Assembly (NCBI GenBank): GCA_015146655.1
Contig: VKHL01000146.1
Location: 1-64,000, forward strand
Length of the DNA: 64,000 nucleotides
Origin: Ochromonas danica
Lineage: Eukaryota; Sar; Chrysophyceae; Chromulinales; Chromulinaceae
Reading direction: 5' to 3'
The notes beneath the pieces are model-generated. The model had not been told where the DNA came from, searched no databases, and saw only the letters and a list, made by a program, of their open reading frames with translations. Position 1 is the first letter of the stretch. Each line of letters begins with the position of its first letter. Shown here piece by piece: positions 1-11,525 of this stretch. The translations under genes and the position numbers were made by a program.

Positions 1-556
1 CTCTATTAGGAAGAGATTCACTGCAAGCCACGAAAATGAGCAGGCTCAGATTATCTGTTTTGGATAATGAGTCCCTCAAAGGTGGCGCGAATCTTGATCA
101 TACCACAAACTAACGACAAACATTTAATCTATGGTATTTCACTCACTTCATGGTATTTCAATAGTCTGTTATTGATCACTGATAAAATATTGAAGAATTT
201 GAAGAATTAAGTGTAATGGAAGTTGGTTCATCTAACTTCTAGATGGCTTGTAATTTCCCATGCCCAAGGCGTCGCGGCATAATTCTAAACAAGAACGAGG
301 AAAGAATCCAAAAAGAAATACTTTTTCTTGGGCTGGTGGTAGGTGTGAATGAACTGTGGGAGAACTTTTGTGAGAGGTCAATGCGACCATTGTTTGGACG
401 TTGTAAAATATCCCTTTTCACTCTAAACAAATCAAATATCAAAACTGGTGCATAAAGCAAGATCAAATAAAGACGATGCTCTCCGAACGGTTGTTAATGT
501 TGAATAAATTCCATTTATGCACATAGTCAACATGCGTCATTTTGCATCAGTTTTAC
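1..556. other. intergenic, 3' side of SART1 gene
   Basis: This stretch lies downstream of the leftward SART1 gene and runs to the window edge. Overlapping frames of 70-75 codons exist on both strands around 239-466, but neither shows a recognisable domain or a convincing start. I see no gene here that I can support. Confidence 0.5.
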
Positions 557-2668
557 CTACTTCTTGCTTCCTTGCTTCTTAGCCTTGGCTGCCATCATCT
601 TCGTAGCCAAAGAAGAAATCTGCTGAGCCGAGGCCTGTACGCCACCTTGCACCACCACATGAGCTTTACCAGTTGCCTCTTGAGCGGTTACTAACGACTT
701 CATCGTACCCGCCACGCCGTCCAAAATGCCCGTACGCGAAGAAGTAGAACTAGTTTGTAACTCCATCGACTTTAGACGTTTCTCCTTCTTCTTCTTGCTG
801 GGACCATAACCATGGAATCGATAGCTTAGCTGTCGGAAAGCTTCCTTTTGGGTCAGCTTGCGACCATAATCGTCTCGATACTCTATCTTGATGCCTTCGC
901 CAACATCGCCTGCTGAGGGATCTATAGCACGATTGTCCTTCGCTCGGCCTGCTAACTCTTCTTTGTGCTTCAGATCTCCAGAAGAACGAAGCAAGTCCAA
1001 TGCTGCACCAAGACCTTTCGATGCCAAAGGCTGGTCGTGGAGGAAGGCTAGCTGATCATCCTCTTCGTTTTCATCTTCTTCCCCTTGATCATCGCTAGCA
1101 TCAGAGGCTGTCAACTCATCCTCCACAATCATCTCAGCGCCTTCAGAGGAGGTAGTTAGCGCTGTGGTAGTCATCTCCACAGCCTTTTGCGCCGCATCGA
1201 CGGCTTTCTCCATATCACGCACAGCCGCCTCCGCTCGATGCCGAGCTCGCTCATTTAGTGTTGCTTGTAGACGTGTTGAAAACTCCGTTGTACTGTTGAA
1301 GATTAGGCTGCCATCAGCTCTCCGACCCTCAGTATCCACCTCCTCATTCTCTCCAACCTCCTTCTCAAGCACTTCCTCTGCTCGAGCAGCTTGAAGTAAT
1401 TGAAGAACTTGTCTTGCGCCACGATCTTCCTCATCTTTCTCCTCTTGTGGCTTCTCCTGTGCCTGCATCTGTTGGTTTCTCTTCACCGCCTGAGCTCGCG
1501 CTTTGGCCAAAGCTGCAGCAAGATCTTCATCAGGTTCGTGTTCTGCAACCGCTGCCTTTTTCACAAGACCCGCCTTGTTATTGTTTGGCAACGAGACTGT
1601 GGAAGGCATTAAAGGCTTCTGCTCCGCCACCTCCATAGCACCTGACGACGCTGATGAAGGATTATCTAGGATATTAGCAAGATCATAGTCTTCTTCATCC
1701 TCCTCAGCGGTGGTCACAGAACGAACCCGCGCCTTCGGTCGGCTGCCTTTCTTCCTCGCTTTCACCTCCGATAGAGACAAGAATGCAGTGGCAGGCTTTA
1801 GACTGACTTGAAGTGACTCGTAGACCTTTGGAACAGGATTTCGATCGCTACTCTGGGTGGTATTAACAAAGGGAACATTAAGGTCGGTCCAGCCATCAGC
1901 AGTCAAGATTGTTTGCGCTTTGCTTTTCTTTGAACGATTTTGATCATATTGTGGCAGGATAGATTTGGCTTGACCAGGTGCCACACCAGTTTCAAATTCT
2001 TCATCATCATAAGCACTATAGAGTGGTTGACGTAAACGTTTCTTTTGGGCCTGTACCTGTTGACGACGCTCAGCCTCCGCGATATGCACATTTTCCAAGA
2101 TATCATCTTCTTCCTCATTCATACCCACAATCTTACCTTGCTCATCTCGAGTCAAGACAGAGGTATCAGCCAAGGTTAGAATGACTTCACCACCAGTACC
2201 ATCTAATTGTTCCTCACTCTCAGCAAGTAGAGTGCGTTGGTGATGAGCGACTTTTAGACCTGCAAGATTAGTAGAAGAATAAGAAAGAGAGGGTCCTTTC
2301 TTGTCCTTTAGATTTTGTGTTTGGCGACTGGAGGTTTCCTCCTCATCCTCTCCATCAACAGCCCGTAGGGTTTCTTCGTATTGTCTGCGACGCTCTTCGG
2401 CTAACTTTCGACTGCGTTCCAACTCTTTCGTTCGACTTTGCTGTACCCAATCGGTTGCAGACACTGCTGCTCCAATACTATTTAACTCCATATCAAGCTT
2501 CATCCTCGCCTTATTATTTAGACTATTACTTCGAGGTCTGGTGTGGGAAATGATTGCCAGCAACCCAACTCCGGGAGTCTCAACTTCAAATCGCCAGATT
2601 TGACAGTCTAGAATTAATCTAATGACAGATACGTGCGAAGTCAAACGTTTTGATTTCATGGTGTACAT
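557..2668 (-). CDS. SART1: SART1/Snu66, U4/U6.U5 tri-snRNP splicing factor
   Basis: A single-exon reading frame of 703 residues. SART1 (Snu66 in yeast) is a structural protein of the U4/U6.U5 tri-snRNP, needed for activation of the spliceosome in the nucleus. Family blocks appear in the expected order. A diverged N-terminal block reads NNKARMKLDMEL, where the family has TNKxRxxLGLKPL. It is followed by ATDWVQQSR and a charged helix. Next come SSTNLAGLKVAH and a GGEVILTLAD segment, then EEDDILENVHIAEAERR, and SILPQYDQ (family SILxKYD). Near the C-terminus stands the hallmark IEYRDDYGRKLTQKEAFRQL followed by SYRFHG, with a lysine patch. The middle is acidic and low in complexity. The start is uncertain: the first 50 or so residues have no counterpart in the family, so a later start or a 5' exon is possible. 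Identity is secure. Confidence 0.92.
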   Translation of the reverse strand: MYTMKSKRLTSHVSVIRLILDCQIWRFEVETPGVGLLAIISHTRPRSNSLNNKARMKLDMELNSIGAAVSATDWVQQSRTKELERSRKLAEERRRQYEETLRAVDGEDEEETSSRQTQNLKDKKGPSLSYSSTNLAGLKVAHHQRTLLAESEEQLDGTGGEVILTLADTSVLTRDEQGKIVGMNEEEDDILENVHIAEAERRQQVQAQKKRLRQPLYSAYDDEEFETGVAPGQAKSILPQYDQNRSKKSKAQTILTADGWTDLNVPFVNTTQSSDRNPVPKVYESLQVSLKPATAFLSLSEVKARKKGSRPKARVRSVTTAEEDEEDYDLANILDNPSSASSGAMEVAEQKPLMPSTVSLPNNNKAGLVKKAAVAEHEPDEDLAAALAKARAQAVKRNQQMQAQEKPQEEKDEEDRGARQVLQLLQAARAEEVLEKEVGENEEVDTEGRRADGSLIFNSTTEFSTRLQATLNERARHRAEAAVRDMEKAVDAAQKAVEMTTTALTTSSEGAEMIVEDELTASDASDDQGEEDENEEDDQLAFLHDQPLASKGLGAALDLLRSSGDLKHKEELAGRAKDNRAIDPSAGDVGEGIKIEYRDDYGRKLTQKEAFRQLSYRFHGYGPSKKKKEKRLKSMELQTSSTSSRTGILDGVAGTMKSLVTAQEATGKAHVVVQGGVQASAQQISSLATKMMAAKAKKQGSKK

Positions 2669-3198
2669 TTTATTTATTTGCTTTTATCATGTAGTTAGTA
2701 AATATCTCATCCTCATTACTGCATGCTACTAATTAAAACATTACATTACACACCACTCGTGTTTGTTTGGCCGTAAGAATACATCAGGAGAACGAGACTG
2801 CCTCATGATAAGAAATGAGAGGAGCTGCACAAGAAGACAGAATGAATCGCACTCCACAAGTACAACACACACAAACAAGTATAAACATCCAACGGCATAA
2901 GCAAGTTATTTACGGGATTAACAGGCAAGAGCGTAGAAAGCCTGAAACCACTCTTCAAACAACAATACTATTGCCGCGATATTCACCTCTAACACACACA
3001 AACAAAGGTATCTCACCTGCTTAAATCATACGATACCAACATACATATATCCCATTGCAGTCAAGATATGAACAGAAGAAACAATCGAATGAGATAGAAT
3101 CTGCATTCTCTTGATCTTTCTACAACGCAATAAACTAAGTCAGTAAACTCTGCGTATCTACGAAGCTTGATTGTCCACACATAAGAACTGTAGGCTAA
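2669..3198. other. intergenic, SART1 promoter side and 3' end of the RRM gene
   Basis: About 530 bp between two leftward genes. It should hold the SART1 promoter and 5' leader as well as the 3' leader of the RRM gene. Frames here are short and low in complexity. No further gene or structured element was seen. Confidence 0.5.
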
Positions 3199-4992
3199 CT
3201 AAAATCGCCCAGAAGGCCACAACTGAATATGTAAAGGCATGGCACCATCGTACAAGACAAGACCATGAAGATTCTGAGCAGCTATCTCGGCTTGTGCGAG
3301 ACTCTCCATTTGAATACGTCCTCTCAATGAACCGGGGCTAGAGGCGTTGCTAGAGCTGCCGCTGGAGTTGCTCGCGGGACGACGACTATCCTCCAAGTTG
3401 GCACTAACAATGCGCCCATAAGGAGCACAGAGCTCGTGCAATAGGTTGACATCGGCCATGGGAGGCAGCTGGGAAATTATGACGGTGGGAAATTGTTGTC
3501 CAGCAGGCGAGCCGGGCATAGGAAGGTTGTGGCCACCATGGTTGGGCAGAGGAGGAGGCATGTGATGCATAGGGGCGCCAGGTGGAGATGGGTATCCCAT
3601 TCCTAAAGGAATACGAGGACCTTGATTGTGGTGGTGCTCCATTTCGCCCATCATTCCTCCCATCATTTTGAGTCCGGAGCCCATGGGAGAGGCTCCCCCA
3701 CCATGACCACCTGGCATATTTTGCGGACCCAACGAAGGAGATATACCCGCGTGTCCTCCAATGGCCATGCCCAAGGCATGAAGATGAGGACTGTGGTTAA
3801 ATCCAATCTCCACAGATTGGCTACCAAGAGGATGATGTGCGGAGTTTAATGCCATGGGTGGACTCTGCAAATACGGCATTTGTTGTCCTTGCATGGGATT
3901 GAACCAACCACTAGCCCCACCTGGCGAGCCAGCGTTCATCGGAGAGGGAAGAAGAGACATTGGCTGCGTCTGAGATGCATAAAGTGAAGGTGGCATGCCT
4001 TGCTGTTGGTAGTAGTAGCCATGATTCATCATATCTCCTTTGCCGTCAAGGCGAGAGGACTTGGGGCTGGGCATGGAGCCTCCAGCCATGGGGTTCAGCA
4101 TCCCACCTCCCATGCCAATCCTACGAAAAGCGTTATTTATGGTTAAGTTATGCAATCTGCTTAACTCCTTTTTCTTGTGCTGATCTTCGGCGTATTTAAC
4201 AACCAGTGGACGACTACTGCCTTCCAGCTGGCATCCATTCAGACTTAGCGCTAAGAAAACATTGAATATGCGATTACTAACAGGGGCAATGAACTATAGA
4301 CTACAGTGGACTTTACCGTTATTGGCTTGCGATTTTACGTTAAATTGAACAAAAGCAACACCTTTATTACTCTTCGAATTGCGGTCCTTCAAAACACGGC
4401 ATTCGATAATTTCTCCAAACTATGGACATCAATCAGTTAATGCGCTAACAAAATAAAACATAAGTACAAAATATTACCTCTTTGAAAAGTGCAACCACAT
4501 CTCTTTCATCGTAATCTTTTGGCAGATTGGTAACATAGAGTTTGCAATTTCTGATCTCCAGAGAAGGTGGACGAGCCACGCTCACTTTCAGATTTTTATG
4601 ACCCATTGAAAAGCCATTCATTTTCTCAATCGCGGCTATGGCATCACTCTCTTTCATAAACTTAACAAATCCATAGCCCATACTTTTCTTCGTATTCTTG
4701 TCTCGAACCACTTTTGTCATGATGATCTCGCCAAAATCTTGAAATATACCCTAGAAATGTGACAAGAAGCCAGACAAGACGGTTGGATGGACACATAAAA
4801 TGGGAAAGTTAACAAAATAGGGCTTACACGTAAGGCGTGATCATCAACATCATGAGGCAAATAATTCACAATAAGATTGCAAGCTCCAGAATCACTCTTG
4901 AATTGGCCTTCCATATCGGCATCCAGGCACTCCATGCCCACATTATCACACAAACTCAATTGTCCATATTTCAGCGCAAGTTCTTCCTCCAT
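3199..4992 (-). CDS. ELAV/CELF-like RNA-binding protein with three RRMs
   Basis: Four exons by my reading: 4992-4828, 4750-4478, 4419-4317 and 4250-3199. The three introns are 77, 58 and 66 bp, all GTAA...TAG, and they join into one frame of 530 residues. RRM1 covers about residues 38-117, with NLIVNYLP as RNP2 and MGYGFVKF as RNP1. RRM2 covers about 123-200, with KLYVTNLP and KGVAFVQF. A long Gly/Met/Pro/His-rich linker follows. A third, weaker RRM (TVIISQLP) lies in the last 100 residues. Two tandem RRMs, a long linker and a terminal RRM is the ELAV/Hu and CELF plan. Those proteins bind U- or AU-rich RNA and control splicing, stability or translation. RNP1 of the third domain is atypical, so it may serve protein contacts. 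The exact orthologue is not assignable. Confidence 0.88.
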
Positions 4993-5336
4993 CTTTTTTA
5001 ACGTAATAAATAAGAAAATTCAAAAGGAACTGGAAACGAAAGAAGGAATGAAATGATTATACGAAAAGTGAAAATAACAGCTGCAGCGTCTGCAACACAA
5101 GATAAAACACGTCGATCCTAGACTAGCATAAATACTGGCAATAAAATGCCCTGCTGTTGCTTGGTGAAAGAATCACAAGAAGAATATAATTACCAGCGAT
5201 GCCTTGCTCGGGGCTGGCCCGGGAGGCTGGAAGAGCGTTGGCCTCACACAAACGGTGACCGTCTGCACAGCCACACCCCATCCACCCACCCCACACCAGG
5301 CTGCCAGACAACGGACCAACGAACAGTGACTTGAGA
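4993..5336. other. promoter side of the RRM gene
   Basis: This is upstream of the leftward RRM gene. The piece at about 5200-5340 is clearly more GC-rich than its surroundings. No start-site motif can be assigned from sequence alone and no gene is seen. Confidence 0.35.
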
Positions 5337-5429
5337 GATCCGGTGTACAACTTAATCTGAAACGTCATAGACTTTTTGCAGAAGTCTATGGCGATCCATT
5401 ACGTTTCAGATTGAGTTGTACACCGGATC
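5337..5429. repeat. 93-bp foldback element with a nested hairpin
   Basis: Arms of 29 bp at 5337-5365 and 5401-5429 are reverse complements with a single mismatch (a possible G-U pair in RNA); each outer end reads GATCCGGTGTACAAC. The 35 bp between them hold a second, perfect hairpin at 5366-5388: CATAGACTT, loop TTTGCAG, AAGTCTATG. About 12 unpaired bases follow. Such near-perfect symmetry is not expected by chance. It could be a small foldback/MITE-like element or the template of a structured RNA. No flanking target-site duplication was recognised. Confidence 0.75.
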
Positions 5430-6125
5430 AACACAACTTTTAGATGTGCAAAAGTGCTCTGGTGGAGTTCTTCAGAGCAGAGCAATTTGCCGGACAAGTG
5501 CACTGCAGCAAATTCAATGGTGACAGTTAATCTCAAACACTTTTCACAGATTTATCATCAAAATCACTATTCAAGTAATCACTGGCATCAAAATTACTCA
5601 CTCTCATGCTTTAGTAAAAGCTATAGGACTTCCAAGGAAAATTTTGCAAGATCGTCGCTTTCTGTGTTTTATACCACAAATGTCGTGCTTAGATGAACTC
5701 CACCATTTTCGAAGGTGGACTTTCGAGATTCCGCACTAACTACTATTCTTATCGCGCTAATAAAGCGCGACCGATTTTACAACTAGCGCGATATTTGTAT
5801 TACTCTTCAACTACTCACAGTCGCATAAGCCAGCTGCATTAGATAATCTACTACAGCAGCTCTATCAGACTATTCGAACTAATTTATACAAGGTTTCATA
5901 AATAGCCTTCATCAAACTCATAAACGTCTTTGAATTACTAAATTACGGAATCAACAAAATTGCACGGGAATGACTTTACACAATGCTATAACAAAAGGGG
6001 CATTCTTCTCTCAGGGCTGTCGTTGAAGTGACCAATCTTCGGCATTCAAATGGTTCATAAATCTTCACAATACAGATAGAAAAAGAATGGGTTCCAACTA
6101 ACAGGTACCTAGCAATAGAAAATGT
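5430..6125. other. intergenic; short stem-loops, no supported gene
   Basis: About 700 bp between the foldback element and the Pcc1 stop codon. An 80-codon frame at 5454-5696 has no recognisable domain and I do not support it. A GC-rich 6-bp stem, CGCGCT-AATAA-AGCGCG, lies at 5754-5770. An imperfect CCACC...GGTGG hairpin lies near 5701-5719. Confidence 0.4.
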
Positions 6126-6433
6126 TCACTCAAACTCTAGCATTGTCTTGGCACAGACAGTGGCCATGTCCATGAGAGAAGAGACACCAGTGCGAAGCAT
6201 CTTCAAATCACAAGCTTGTAAGAATCTAAGGACACGAATTGGATGAACGAATGAACAGTAGCTGGATGGATTTTGAAGACTTACACAATCAACTGCGAGT
6301 CTTTCGCCTCATAAGACCGTGTGAGACGTTGGGGTTGGAGTTCTTCATCAACTTCCAAGGAACTCTTCATAATAAAAACATGTTGAGGAGATGGTAGCGT
6401 AAGAGTTACGCAACACTTAAAATTTCGTTCCAT
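6126..6433 (-). CDS. PCC1: KEOPS/EKC complex subunit Pcc1 (CTAG/PCC1 family)
   Basis: Two exons: 6433-6285 and 6225-6126, with a 59-bp GTAAGT...TTAG intron, giving 82 residues. Exon 1 has CCVTLTLPSP, then KSSLEVDEELQPQRLTRSY and DSQLIV. Exon 2 continues FLQACDLKMLRTGVSSLMD and ends CAKTMLEFE. This matches the LTLPF...SVDxELxPxxVxR...LLRxSVNSFLD...xxTMExF pattern of yeast Pcc1 and human LAGE3. Pcc1 is the small dimerising subunit of KEOPS, which makes the t6A modification of ANN-decoding tRNAs. The length fits the family (about 80-100 residues). The start at 6433 (MERNFK) is chosen because the match begins there; an in-frame ATG at 6484 would add 17 residues. No single open frame covers the gene, so it is easy to miss. 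Confidence 0.85.
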
Positions 6434-7032
6434 CTTCTGCTTCAGCAATGAACGAGAAGAGATACAATGAACGAGATGAATCACTACACCTACCTTGTAC
6501 GACTTTTTTGTGCCAGAAAAGCGTCTATTCGCTGGCTTTTTGCGGATTTCTTTGGACTGCTGCTCCGCCCTGTGGTGCCATCTGATTAGACTAACGTCGG
6601 GTTATGGAACGTTAATCTGAATGTTCATTAGCTGATGGAGATTCACAAGTGTAAGAAAAGTTTGAAAGAAATGAAGTTGTAAGAGAGCTATTTGTTATGT
6701 TCACCTGCATAGATTTTTACACACATGTCCCTAAAGAACTCGTAATTCTTTAACTTGTTAACAAGTGTATTCTGTTTCACCAAAGTATCTACAGAAAAGA
6801 AACAAAAGCACTACAAATAATACCAGGACAAGCTCGACAAAAGAGCATCCAGTGTCCGCAGTAATGCCCCGGTAAGAGAATCGTCCACAATGCTACACCA
6901 TGCTTATATAAACACAAAAGCATCAATATGAAATGAAAAGTCAAAGAGTTTGAAGGGATTGACAGTATGTAGATAAGAGAAAGAAGGATGCATGATAAAG
7001 AATGGCAATAGAAATTATTCCAAGCTTGTTAT
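6434..7032. other. intergenic between PCC1 start and HHK1 3' end
   Basis: About 600 bp with no supported gene. It should contain the Pcc1 promoter and the HHK1 3' leader. An imperfect inverted repeat (GATTAGACTAACGT and ACGTTAATCTGA) lies at 6584-6620. Confidence 0.4.
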
Positions 7033-9863
7033 TCAACTTCTCTTGGTGGGAAGAGGCTGCTCCGTCGACAAAGCATCATATTCCACAACAAGCTGTTGAA
7101 ATGCTAGAACATCAAAAGGTTTGATCATCACAGTAGTAGCTCCAGCAGCGATAAGTCTATCGTAATCGTCTTTATTATCAGCAGCGGCGGTCAAAGCAAA
7201 TATTAGACCAGTAAAGCCCATCTTTCGCACTTCTCGAATAGCCTGCTCGCCATCTAACACAGGCATGTAATAGTCCACCAAAAGTATGTTATATGCACGT
7301 CTCCAAGGAAGCATACTTTGAGCCACTTTATCCACGCACACTTGGCCGTTAGGTGCATGATCGACCGTGATGTGAACAGCAGGAAAAGTGAACCTCGAAC
7401 CGTGAAGAGCACTAACAGAAGCAACAGCTGCTGTTGTAGATGTAGCAGCACACGATGATTGAGAATTACTAGGTGTCCCACTAACCACAGAAGGAGATCT
7501 TTGTCCTCCCATCAGACCATTAACAGTGTTCAACATGATTGGGCTATCATTGCTATTCACACTACTCGCGACACTCCCTTCTAAGCTACCACCAGTTAGC
7601 GGTGTTCCGTAACAAGTCGATCTACTCACGACCATCTTTGGATTATTTGATCGAGGGGCAGAAATGGAAAGCAGTAATTTTTCCACCAACTTTCTAGCTA
7701 CTGCAGTATCATCGGCTATAAGGATGCGCAATGTTGGAAGCATAACTTCATCTTCTGGAGCTAGAGTCAAAGGAAGAGGTGGCTTTTGCGCAGTAGAAGA
7801 TGCACCGAGTTGTGGTGTCATCACTGCCTTGGAACCGTGATAATGAGCATCACTCCAAGGCGTCCAGCTGCTCTCGGCAGAGTCTCGATCATATTCGTAG
7901 CCGTTCGATTGAGAAGGACCGAGAGGTTCAGTGGTTTCTTCTAAAGCTGGAGAAGCCTTTAGACTTGTCTGCGTGTGGCTATCTTCCAGTGGTTGAAGGG
8001 CGCACACTGGCAAATCAAAATAGAAACAACTCCCATGGCCAAGTCCCTCAGAATACATCCCTACACGACCACCATGAGCTTCAGTGATAGCCTTTGAAAC
8101 TAAATTCATACAGATAGGTTATAAAATCATCGGTCAAAATTACACAGTGAGAACTCACGCCACAATCCCAGACCAGAGCCACCGCCTTTTTGAAGTTTAT
8201 GAGCATCAAATTGAACGTATTGCCCAAAAAGTTTGTCTTGATTTTCCTGCAAAGAAACCAACCATGAAGATGAGAGTGCAAACAAACTCTACAGGAAAAA
8301 CAGGGCATACCTGAGCAACTCCAGGCCCAGTGTCGGTCACAGTAACGCGCACCCAAGTGTTTTCTTGAGAAGGAGACTTCTGAATGCTATTGAAGTGATG
8401 GAGAGGAGAAGAAGCAGGTGGCATCTCCTTATATTCTTCTCCACAACTGTCTGTGGTTGATTTTTTCAGAGAAAAAGTAGGTGGCGTCACATAGAGATTC
8501 ACGTACACATCGATATGACCACCACAAGGAGTGAATTTTATAGCATTAGAGATATAGTTGCGCAGAACCTGCTCCATTTTATGTTGATCCAGGCTGAGCA
8601 TCGCTTGACGAGCACCTTTCTCGACATGTGTTTCGAAGAATATACCTGCCAATTTTATCTACCGAGCAATTGAATCCGATGAATGATTAGAGAAACGCAT
8701 AAATAAAATAAACTCATTTAATAAGATCTGACCTGATTCTCTAATGGATGGATACATGTCATTAGGAAATCAAAGCAAGGAATGTTTGCACAATCCAAAC
8801 TCAGCATTCGCTCTTCAACTTTATCATAGAGAAGAAGGTCATTCAGTGTATGAATAGCGCTAAGACAGGTTGTTCGACAATCCATTGCTAACTCCAAGGC
8901 CTCTTCTGGGCACGAAGGCCCTCGAGACGATTGAAGGAGATCGACCAAGCAATCCAACGCAAGTTTGGATGTTGTCAACGGCGATCGAACTTCGTGGGAA
9001 ATATATCGAACAAAACTACTTTTATAGTTCATCTCCTTTATTAAGGTCATACAAGAATCTGCCAATCTCAAGCCAGCATGGCTAATGGATGTGCATAAGA
9101 TCACGAGCAACGAAGAGAAGAAGAAACTGGCCAAAAGTTGAGGGAAAAGATAAGAGAAACAGAACGCACTTGATAGAAGATCGACAGCAGCTATCAAATA
9201 CCACACAATCACCAAAGCTGGCAGAAAATACCGTCTTTCAACAAAGATGAGAGGGCGAAGAGATGGTACACCAGCTGCGGCTGTATCAAAAAGTAGCTGG
9301 CGATAGAATAAAAGAAATAAAAATGAGATGGATTTTAAAGATATGGAAATAAAATAATAAGAGTTCACAGAATAATGCAAAGAGATGAGGTAGGTAAGTT
9401 CCGAGGCCATGAAGACTGCTGTCAGAAGGGAGAACATCAAACTGTTGAAGAGGCCTAACTGACAGGCGATGCCACTGATCATTCCCAATGTACCCACCGA
9501 AATCATGAAGTGTTCAAATGCAAGACTCGCGTATCCAAGTAGAAGAAGCGGGAAGAAGGTGGAGGGTATGAATAGAGCCAAAGGCAGGAAAAGGGAGAGA
9601 TTAGGTGGACTCATTTTGAATTGATCGAAAGGGAAACCCCTCCATGCCCAATAATCCATCAAAAGTTGTAGAAGAAATATGGCAAATGCTGTTGCACTCA
9701 TTAAGTGAATCGTGAATTCCGGACAATCTAGAGACATCTGACGGGCACCTGTTGGCGATGCAGTAGACAAGAGAATTGCGGTCAATGCCAGCCAGGCTAG
9801 CATTACAGCTAACGGAGAAACAAAACCTATCCTTATATTCAAAATAGGACAACTGGGAAACAT
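7033..9863 (-). CDS. membrane-bound hybrid histidine kinase (HHK1)
   Basis: Four exons: 9863-8733, 8658-8311, 8246-8159 and 8099-7033. Introns are 74, 64 and 59 bp, and the joined frame is 877 residues. The N-terminal 260 or so residues hold six or seven hydrophobic segments. The HisKA H-box FVRYISHEVRSPL carries His290. The ATPase is complete: N-box RNYISNAIKFTP, G1 TDTGPGV, G2 GGGSGLGLW (the last formed across intron 3). A C-terminal receiver has IADD (about 652-653), phospho-acceptor Asp798 in LLVDYYMPVLDG, and the lysine of MIKPF (about 849). It should autophosphorylate on His and pass phosphate to its own receiver and on to an HPt protein; the signal is unknown. Oddity: about 100 Ser/Asn/Thr-rich residues are inserted between the first and second parts of the receiver. 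It is not part of the A-E copy family further right. Confidence 0.9.
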
Positions 9864-10293
9864 TTCCTAGATCTTTATCTTTCCTTCTCTTTCCTTCAGA
9901 AGCTTATTTTATTTGTCGAATTCCGCGTTTCGTTCTGCTTCCTCCACCCAGTTGAAGTTGAGAGAAACCCAAGACAAAGCAATAATAGTTCAATTATTAT
10001 CTTGCAGGGGAGGGAGAGGTGCAGGAGGTGTACAATGACGTCATGGGGAAGAGGTGGGGGGCCAGCCAGGTCATCGCGCTTGCTTTCGTCAGCCAGTTGG
10101 CAGTCCGCGAGAACCATCAAGAAGCAACATCAACCTGGACTTCTTTGTGCTGCGCGAGAGATCCTATTAATATCGCATACGTCTGCATGAAGGGTCACTT
10201 CGTTGAATATTTGATCGACGCAAGCAACCTCTGACAATACCTTGTTGTCATATATTATAATCTACCACGAAGATATCCTCGTGTCAAATTCGA
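9864..10293. promoter_or_regulatory. shared divergent promoter region
   Basis: About 430 bp lie between the start codons of HHK1 (leftward) and the small disordered protein (rightward), so both promoters must be here. Short frames on both strands at 9896-10234 look like shadows. No motif can be named with confidence. Confidence 0.35.
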
Positions 10294-10785
10294 ATGCCCT
10301 GCCGTCTCTCTTCTGTTTCGATGAAGCGTTCGCACAAGTGTTTCAATCTTGTTGATCTACCTCAACAAGCCAATTGGGACAATAAGCGGCCGCGTGGTGA
10401 AGAACTCATCACTCAATTCACCAAGCTAGCCTTTTACACTACCACTTCGAGTGGAAACAATAACTCCAAGCAAGAAAAGAAGTCAGCATCATTCAATGAC
10501 GTCACTCTCTTTATTCAAGGGTTAGGAGCGCCGTCAAGACCTTCGACTCAATATTCCGACCTATCCACCAATGTCTCTCTCTCATCTAATCTGTTATGTG
10601 ATGAAGAGGAAGAAGTAGAAGAAATGAGTTCCTCAGAGAAAACTGCAACAAGTCGAGATGAAAAGGGAGACTTGCTCCCCCAAAAGCGGCCATCTTCTCT
10701 GTCAACAGACAGGAAGATTATCTTTGCCCATGAAGAAGATGACGGTAGTCTCAGCGATAGCTCACTGCTGGGCATCGTCTTTTGA
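10294..10785 (+). CDS. small disordered protein, unknown function
   Basis: A single-exon frame of 163 residues. No family is recognised. The N-terminal part is basic (MKRSHK, NKRPRGEELITQFTKLAF) and could hold a nuclear localisation signal. The rest is Ser/Thr-rich and acidic, with DEEEEVEE, and the tail DDGSLSDSSLLGIVF ends in a short hydrophobic motif. Composition suggests an unstructured regulatory protein. A start at the second Met (10321) is equally possible. Frame length and absence of overlap favour a real gene, but coding status is unproven. Confidence 0.5.
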   Translation: MPCRLSSVSMKRSHKCFNLVDLPQQANWDNKRPRGEELITQFTKLAFYTTTSSGNNNSKQEKKSASFNDVTLFIQGLGAPSRPSTQYSDLSTNVSLSSNLLCDEEEEVEEMSSSEKTATSRDEKGDLLPQKRPSSLSTDRKIIFAHEEDDGSLSDSSLLGIVF

Positions 10786-11525
10786 GACTCGTGTCTCCGC
10801 TTTCCTAATTTCATCCTCGCTTCAGTACAATCAGATGTTGACAAAGACTAGAGTATGCATTCTCTGTTTTGCTGTTTCAAAGTCAATTCTTTTCCATCAT
10901 ACTCTAAAATACTCCGAAACGCCGCCGAAGATCACCAAAATAACTGGAAGGTGGTGATGAGTTGATTATACAGCAACTCTCTTGTATATATTTCCATTGT
11001 TTGTGAACGGTTGAATGATCATTTCTTTCATCAATTTTTGCTACACCGCTCCTTGTTGGTTAAAACGTGAAATAATCTGAATGTGTGGTACTATGTGATC
11101 GTATTAGTCTGCATTGATTTGGAAGCTCTTGTATGATGTTCTATTGGGTCCTCTATTTTGGGATGTATTGCTGTGTTATTATTGTAACATATGGTTTATC
11201 TGGATTCTAACTGCATGTGTAATTCTCAATACAACAATCCAGTGAGAGGGTTACACCGAGAAAGAATTTGTGCATGTGGGGCATAGTCTTTTGACATTAA
11301 TAGTCGTTCTGACAAGTAGATATACTAGATAAATGATTCTGAACAAACAGAACACACTGGTCATTAATCATAAAATTATTCAACCAATTAATTGTTAGTG
11401 CTATTTACTTTGCTACATACTCTAAAAGGTCCACGAAGAGGGAGGAACCAGCGTAAACATGATAAAAGGCATAGCTGTGAGACCGACGTCTCATGACTGG
11501 CCACCAAAGAATGGGTCGTCGATAA
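10786..11525. other. convergent intergenic region
   Basis: About 740 bp between two gene 3' ends (the disordered protein and Rab1). It is AT-rich with many T runs, as expected for 3' leaders and polyadenylation sites. No gene or repeat seen. Confidence 0.4.

Noticed and set aside
7033-9863. HHK1 as a sixth copy of the A-E family
   Set aside because: Domain order is similar, but intron positions, receiver sequence and flanks differ; it is a separate, older gene.
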